Shown here: one piece after another, positions 58,289 to 64,000 of the stretch | Layout: every line of letters starts with the position of its first letter | Numbering within the stretch: position 1 is the stretch's first letter | Origin: Coffea arabica | Lineage: Eukaryota > Streptophyta > Magnoliopsida > Gentianales > Rubiaceae | DNA: 64,000 nucleotides | NCBI RefSeq assembly: GCF_036785885.1 | Contig: NC_092312.1 | Coordinates: forward strand, 19,982,001 to 20,046,000 | Direction: 5' to 3' | Notes under the pieces: generated by a model | Seen by the model: only the letters and a program-made list of their open reading frames with translations | Databases searched by the model: none | Told to the model about the DNA's origin: nothing | Translations under genes and position numbers: made by a program

Positions 58289-59099
58289 ATGATTGTTGGT
58301 CATTATATAGTCCTAGATTTAAAATGTGAAAAAGGGAGAAAAAAAACCTAATAAAAAAAAAGGTTAATGAACTGTTGGGGGTTATCTTTTTTAGGGGTTT
58401 CAAATCGTCTGGGGGACTGTTACATTTGATTTTTGCCTGTTGTACACTAGCTACGCAGGGGAAACAATTTTGTTGTTATATGCTGTGACCAATTATTTTC
58501 TCTCAAATTTGAGATTTTGTCTATTAATTTAATCTCCACTTCAACTGACGTTGTGGGAGAAATCATTTCCTGCCTATAGATGAACTTTTGTGTTAAATAA
58601 TTGAAACGATGAACAGAAATGATATTTGGACTAAAGATTGACCTATTTATGTGGGAAATTAAGTTTAAAAAGGAAAAACATGATAATTCTTTTTTTTTTT
58701 TGGGAAAATTGCTTTTTTTCCCCATGTATGTTGGTTCTCTATGACCTTACATCAAGTAAAAGCATTTAGTACTGGTTGTCCTAAGTTCTGTAATACTGAT
58801 TGACTTTTTTTTTTTTTTGAGCACACTGATTGATGTTGTACTTAGATTGACGGATACGTGCAATATATACCGAAGGTAAACCCAAACCTACACTACCAAT
58901 TGTAAATACTACTATCTTTTGAGGGTTGATCTTTCAACTATATCCAGATTTCTACTTTGGTATCTAAATTCCAAAGTGAGTCACTTTAATACTTAGAATA
59001 CAATATTCATTTCAATTAAGTCAAATTACTTCACTTGAGTCTTTAAAATATAAACGTTTTGCTAACACCTATGGTAAGTATGGTAGCATTTTGGAGGCT
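58289..59099. other. WAT1 3' region and AT-rich DNA
   Basis: Presumably starts with the 3'UTR of the transporter gene. Nothing else is recognised. Confidence 0.5.
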
Positions 59100-59107
59100 A
59101 TTCAAAT

Positions 59108-59568
59108 TAGGACTCTCAATCCAAATTTCTAAACCGAGTTTTGACAAACCCAAATTTGACTCACAAATTAAATAGAGTTTTTCGACTTTTGGACTCGAGC
59201 CTAAATTAGAAGGTTAAAGCCCAACTCATACTTTTATAAGGGTTTCGAGTTTAAACCTGGTTCAACCTAAACTCATAAATAAATACATAATTATATATAA
59301 TGTATATTTGATAATTATTAATTACTATAAATTTACATATAAATTATTAATACTAATATTTTATGTTGTAATATGTATATTATAAATTATAAATATTATT
59401 ATATATTTTATGTATATAATTATACTTATACACAAGTTGGGCTCAATTGGATTTGACTCTAATAAAGCCTATGCTCAACTCACATTTAATTCAGGCATAA
59501 TATTCAGATACAACCTCCATCCTGTCAAATTAGACTCGCGGGGTAGCTCGAGCCCATTAACAATCCTA
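59108..59568. mobile_element. hAT-like element, 461 bp
   Basis: It begins TAGGACTCTCAATCC and ends CATTAACAATCCTA, a rough inverted pair. The flanks ATTCAAAT (59100-59107) and TTCAAAAT (59569-59576) are near-identical, with a one-base shift. Internal motifs (GGTTTCGAGTTTAAACC, ATAAATACATAATTATAT, CAACTCACATTTAATTCAG) match the longer element at 33591-34447. Confidence 0.7.
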
Positions 59569-59576
59569 TTCAAAAT

Positions 59577-61434
59577 CTATTGAACAAATTTAACGCATCC
59601 TCTCCTAAATAGTAGATGCTCAACATCTCCAGAAAGAAGGGTACGTATTACAATTGTAATTATCAATTGTGAGGGACATCAATGGGGCAAACTTTAATGT
59701 TCCTATTTTATTACTGAGGTGAAAGGTAAGCAATGAAGTTACCTCATGTAAGATCCATAGACAAATGGAGAACAATTTTGAAGATAAAAATCTGTTTGCC
59801 ACTGAAATTCTTTTCTAAAACTGCTCCTACAACGTTAAGAATTCTAACATAGCATTGCCATAACCTTGGGGATCCAAATTTCAAAACTAAAATCCCACAA
59901 TACACATGACCATGTCCTGAATTCACAGGATCTCATCTGTGCAGATAACATGGTAAGCATTTGTAAGCGCTGGATTTTGTATATAGGAAATGAATTATGA
60001 AGATCTGTCTTGTGATAAAAAAAAAAAAAATTCAAATGTGTGCACTATTATTTACATTTTCACAGAATACAAACATTTAAACCATTTCCCTACCACAACA
60101 AAGCAAAGCATATCATGTATTTTCGATCCACATTGTTGCCCTTGCATAAGTGAAATGGTTTCGTCAGTTTTGATTTCCATCGTCCATTTAAAGCGTGAAC
60201 CAAAACGGAATTGAAAAGTACTTGGAATAAATACTACTACTTCTTAAGTGTTGTAAAATTAATAAAATGAAATACTATAATAGGAATTGAAATATTAGGG
60301 GAATGAGTAGAGGAATGAAGAATGATTTTCTTATATTCCAACTAATACAAAAGTCCTTCCAAAGGGTGTCAATGTACCTTTATATATAGGTACTACAAGA
60401 TTAAAGGAATATCAATCCTATTAAACACCCACTATTACAAGAATATGAAAAAACTTATGAAACGGTTTCTTCACTACATGAGTAGATTTATGGATTGTAA
60501 CTTCTATATATAATATAGTCATAAATCATGAATTAATCCTCTTGGGAATACAAAGGAACATCCACATTTTAAATTATTTCATAACATTAAGGCCTTACTT
60601 TATGTACTTTCTGGTTCCAATCTCTCTAACCAAAAATATCAAAGAATCCCTCCAAGGAAAACAGAAAATCAATTGCTTCAGTTGGGTTTTGGAGAGAGGG
60701 ATAGAAGGACTAAAGTGGGTCCTGGTGGTGGCGGCGGCGGCAGCGGAATGCCAACAAGCTTTAGCAAGCTAAACGGGTGGAAGGTTTGCGTGTGTTTGGA
60801 CAGTAAATTATTTTGAGACAATTTTATGAAAAAATATTGTAGCATTTTTTTGATATGATATATGTGAGATAAAAAAGGTGATTAAAAAATGTGTTGATAA
60901 TGCAAGCAAGTTAATGTGTGTGAATAAGGTGAAAATAATGTGTAATCCAAACACTCCGTTGCCTTGTTTTAGAAAGGTATGTCTGACAATATTGTTTATT
61001 AGTTGTAACTCATTATGTCCATCGTTTAATACTTCTTTTTGAGTTTTTATCTTATGTGCATTGCTTAAAATCAGTAGTTTATGATGTTTTTGACAATTTC
61101 ATGAAGTTTTGTATCTTTTATCAGCTTGGACGAGTTTCAATGAATACTTTGACGCTCGTATTAGGCTAAGGTTTGCGTGGCTTTTCGATGTAAAATTTAT
61201 TCTTAAACATGAAAGTGGTTCATCAAATGATTTATCTAGGTTTTGACCCAAAAAAAAAGGATTTATCTAGGCCTTGTGTGTATTTTTATTTGTTATACCA
61301 TAATCTACGTGGTTCTTGGTTGCTATGCCTTAATTCGTGATTATGTGATTTCTTTTTGCTGAGTGGATGTTGTCAAATTTCCCATTTAAGAAAAGAAAAT
61401 TTAACACCTCCTACATTAGAATATTCTAATGTCA
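59577..61434. other. Intergenic DNA with a dispersed repeat
   Basis: No gene is supported. A dispersed repeat copy is described at 60793-60957. Confidence 0.5.
60793..60957. mobile_element. Complete-looking copy of the ATTTGAAATAATTACTGTA MITE family
   Basis: GTGTTTGGACAGTAAATTAT at the left and TAATCCAAACACTCC at the right form short inverted ends. The core is ATTGTAGCA, GATATGATATATGTGAGATA, AAAAAGGTGATTAAAAA and AATGCAAGCAAG. Copies or fragments lie near 2655, 12770, 29515, 47120 and 61838. Confidence 0.6.
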
Positions 61435-61450
61435 TTATCAGAATGGCACT

Positions 61451-61690
61451 TTTTTTTTTGTCAGCAATGATACATTTGTATAACCTACTCTATCCTAATC
61501 TAGGAGAGAGGGGGAGCCTAAGAAGGCTGTAGTAGGGGGTTAGTGGCTATATAGGCCCAATTAAATCAAAAGAGTGCTCTGGCACAACCCTTAGATTTTT
61601 TTCATTGCAGGTAAAGTTTGAACCCTCGCCTACAGTCCAAGCAGGGACTTAAACCCCTTCCTGATGGCCACTGAGCCGTTGGCCCAGCGG
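61451..61690 (-). mobile_element. tRNA-derived SINE with 16-bp target duplication
   Basis: On the minus strand the head GGCCAACGGCTCAGTGGCCA carries an A box (GGCTCAGTGG). The B box follows in GCGAGGGTTCAAACTTTACC. The tail is poly(A), seen as a T-run from 61451. TTATCAGAATGGCACT (61435-61450) and TTATCAAAATGGCACT (61691-61706) flank it, 15 of 16 matching. Confidence 0.85.
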
Positions 61691-61837
61691 TTATCAAAAT
61701 GGCACTTCAAATGGCCTGGGTGGTGGGATGGAGGAAAATCCTGATCAACTCAAATTGCAAAGCAGCAATTGACCTCATCACTAGCATCAATGCATAGGAT
61801 GGGTACGTAGCAACAATTCTGGAAGATATTATGAGTT

Positions 61838-61968
61838 TATTTAAAATAATTACTGTAACGCATTTTATGACGTGATATATGTAAAATAAAAAAATATATT
61901 AAAATTTGTATTTATAATGCAAGTAGATTATTTTTTTCTCAAATCATCCAATCCAAACACACTCAGGC
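61838..61968. mobile_element. Fragment of the ATTTGAAATAATTACTGTA family
   Basis: Contains TTTAAAATAATTACTGTAAC, GACGTGATATATGTAAAATA, ATAATGCAAGTAGATTA and a right end ATCCAATCCAAACACACTC. Confidence 0.6.
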
Positions 61969-62260
61969 CTTGCAAAAGGTTTTGAGCTTGGCATATTCCT
62001 TGTTGTGCCTAGATCAGTTAATGTAGGAAATCATACGTTAACACATTTTATAACAAAACCACTTAATGACATAGAATAGGAAAATAACTTCCCAGTTTGG
62101 CTAACAGAAGCTGCAAAAAATGATAGGAGGGCCGAGACCCCTTTTTTGTAATTAACTTTTGTACTTTCAAGTGTTAATATATATATATATACACACACAC
62201 ACAAATATTGATGTTTGTTGAAAAACATGTCATTATCATCGTTCTTGTTTTTCATTTTAG

Positions 62261-62326
62261 GAAGAAAATGCCAAAATTACATTAGAAAATGCTCCTCTTC
62301 AAGTTCTTTCAGGTTATTTGGGTAAG
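62261..62326 (+). pseudogene. Decayed copy of WAT1 exon 2
   Basis: GGAAGAAAATGCCAAAATTA through GGTTATTTGGGTAAGT aligns with exon 2 of the gene at 54816-58288 (GGAAAAAGAGGCCAAAACTG through GGGTTATTTGGGTAAGT). Both flanking splice sites are kept, including the bases after the donor (GTAAGTCGAAATACTTC versus GTAAGTTGAAATAGTTC). The conserved Trp codon is TAG, and two bases are missing in the Leu-Cys-Gly part. Other exons are not seen nearby. Confidence 0.75.
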
Positions 62327-63332
62327 TCGAAATACTTCTCCTTTTTTTTTTGGGTGTTTCTACAACATGATTTTTTCCTACAAAAAACTCTTCACGAAAT
62401 CTTGGACTTAGCTAGCGAAAATGAACTCACTCATGAAATTTGCATTATCCAATGTACGCTTATCTACGTGGCATTATCCAACAAACACTTAAGTGAGATT
62501 ACAATATTCCTAATTTCATTATTTTATTAATTATTTTTTGAAATTTTTTGAAATTAGGAATATCATAATCGCACTCTACTTTTCTGTTAATCTCATTTCC
62601 ACTATTATTTTTATCATAAAGTTTTCATGTATTAGACTATATGATAAAATAAATTATGAAAGTGTAATTAATATTTAAAAAAAAGAGATTACTATCTCTC
62701 TGCACGTAATCACTTGCAATTAGACCATGGTGTGAAAAAGCATGGACAAGAACTTGATGCGGTTGTGTTTTGTGAGTTCTGTTCAATTATTGTACGTGTT
62801 GAAATTTTTGATGTGCAAATACATGAAAATATCGTATTGAATATATGTCAAATATTTAATTTTTGTACACTACTTTTATTGCGAATATAACAATGCAAAA
62901 TAATTGTACATTAAGTAATATAAAATGTACAACAACCAGACTGAATCGCATGAAACCTTAATCGATTCCTTTCCCCGGAAGCATCGAGGCACATTGGAAA
63001 GTAGAAATTAGCCCCTATTAAGAAGTTGTTTAGATTAATTTTGTCGGTAAAACTAACTTCAAAATAGAGTTGAAAGATGAACTAAATTATTTAATAATTG
63101 AATATAATTTATTTGATAAGAGCTTGTTCAAGTTTGATTCACCAACTAGTGAAGTCAAGATTGAATAGTATTTTATATTTAATAACATTCAAATTCAATA
63201 AAAAAGTGATTCAAATTTGATTCGATAAATAAATAATTTAAATTTAAATAAAATTTTAAATTTGTTAAAATAATCAAGTAAATTTGAACGTTAGAACGAT
63301 GGATTTGATTAAAGTGGTATACCAATGTTTTG

Positions 63333-63490
63333 AAAATCGGACCGGACCGGCCGGTTCGACAGGTTGAACCGCGAACTGGCCATGGCACCGGTCCGGTTCT
63401 ATGCTCTGGTTGACTTTGTCAGAGAACAGGTCAAATCCGGTAAAAACCGGAAAAACCGGTGAACCGTGTTGAACCGGATTGAACCGGTTT
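63333..63490. repeat. ACCGG/GGTTCA-rich palindromic repeat
   Basis: Short inverted motifs (GGACCGGACCGGCCGG, GGTTGAACCG, AAAACCGG, TGAACCGG) recur in both orientations over about 150 bp. This pattern is typical of terminal regions of plant non-autonomous DNA transposons. The far end could not be identified. Confidence 0.55.
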
Positions 63491-64000
63491 TTGAGTTTTT
63501 CTTTTTTTTTTTTTTTTACTTTTTGCAAAATGCTTCTATTAAGATTCGAACTCAAAACCTTTGTAATAGAAGACCAATGTAGTAACCATTGCACCATCAC
63601 ATCTTATTTGATTTTTTTGATAACTTATTTATATAAAACAAACATCTATATTTCATTTTTCTATTTTTCCTACAAAATCTCATCCTCTCATGACTCTTTC
63701 TTTTTAATCTTCAACTCTTTCTTTTCTCTCTCATCTTTTCTTTTATCACTCCATTTTTAATCAAACCTCATTAGTTTTAATTTATTGATGTTTTCTTCTA
63801 TCTTTTAATTTTGTTTTTGCCCATTAAATTGGAAAAAGTTAAAAAAGAATTATTTTTCTTTAACCCAAATTATTTAATGCCATAACCACTCACTTTTATC
63901 TCATTTTTTGTTTCTTATCAAGTTTGCATTTCTATTTTCAATTCTCTTAACTTCTTTCGAACTTCAAACTTTTTTTTTAATTACAATTTTTAAATCTCAA

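Larger units (their letters stand above)
61969..64000. other. Right edge, no supported gene apart from the WAT1 exon relic
   Basis: AT-rich DNA with a TA/CA microsatellite near 62180-62205. Around 63335-63490 a dense patch of ACCGGACCGGCCGGTTCGA and GAACCGGATTGAACCGG repeats looks like a transposon terminus of a common plant family, continuing off the window or ending near 63600. Confidence 0.5.

Overview
This is nuclear DNA from a flowering plant, most likely a eudicot. It has AT-rich intergenic DNA, GT-AG introns, leader introns, telo-boxes and TATA boxes, plant-specific families (WAT1, trihelix, nodulin-21-like iron transporters) and many small DNA transposons. The species cannot be fixed from the sequence. 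It shows no bacterial, viral, CRISPR or operon features.

Eight protein-coding genes are supported. In order they are: an RZ-1-type glycine-rich RNA-binding protein with a zinc knuckle (+, 14162-15077); a vacuolar-iron-transporter-like protein (-, 18351-19001); an unrecognised Cys-rich protein with three internal repeats (-, 23055-24797); a second iron-transporter-like protein (-, 31381-32070); the tiny multi-exon mitochondrial complex III hinge subunit QCR6 (-, 37002-39812), whose start codon is split by an intron; a complete four-coding-exon actin (+, 43697-45462); a trihelix transcription factor (+, 49917-51014); a small acidic repeat protein with an MGAC lipidation-type N-terminus (-, 52290-52851); and a seven-exon WAT1/EamA transporter (+, 54816-58288), counted together with the iron transporters as membrane proteins. 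A decayed copy of WAT1 exon 2 lies 6.6 kb further on. The genes do not form a pathway; the only shared theme is iron (two VTL genes with a common promoter-proximal motif, and a respiratory subunit).

The left 13 kb and the gaps between genes are built largely from transposons. Several have ends and target-site duplications readable here: a Mutator-like element with long inverted repeats (1424-2117), two Harbinger-like elements (7116-8280 and 8389-9048), four hAT-like elements (9946-10853, 28098-29011, 33591-34447, 59108-59568), a small Mutator-type MITE in a QCR6 intron (37558-37699), and tRNA-derived SINEs (10965-11136, 41556-41724, 61451-61690). Two oppositely oriented LINE 3' ends are nested at 4791-6460. 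The most notable element is 7116-8280: it carries a captured, antisense fragment resembling the N-terminus of digalactosyldiacylglycerol synthase 1 (DGD1), so it looks like a Pack-type transposon.

Several segmental duplications are also visible: 2.1-3.7 kb, 26.5-26.9 kb, 41.76-42.36 kb just upstream of actin, and a diverged array at 33.1-36.2 kb. (Counting both iron transporters separately, the list of coding genes is nine.)
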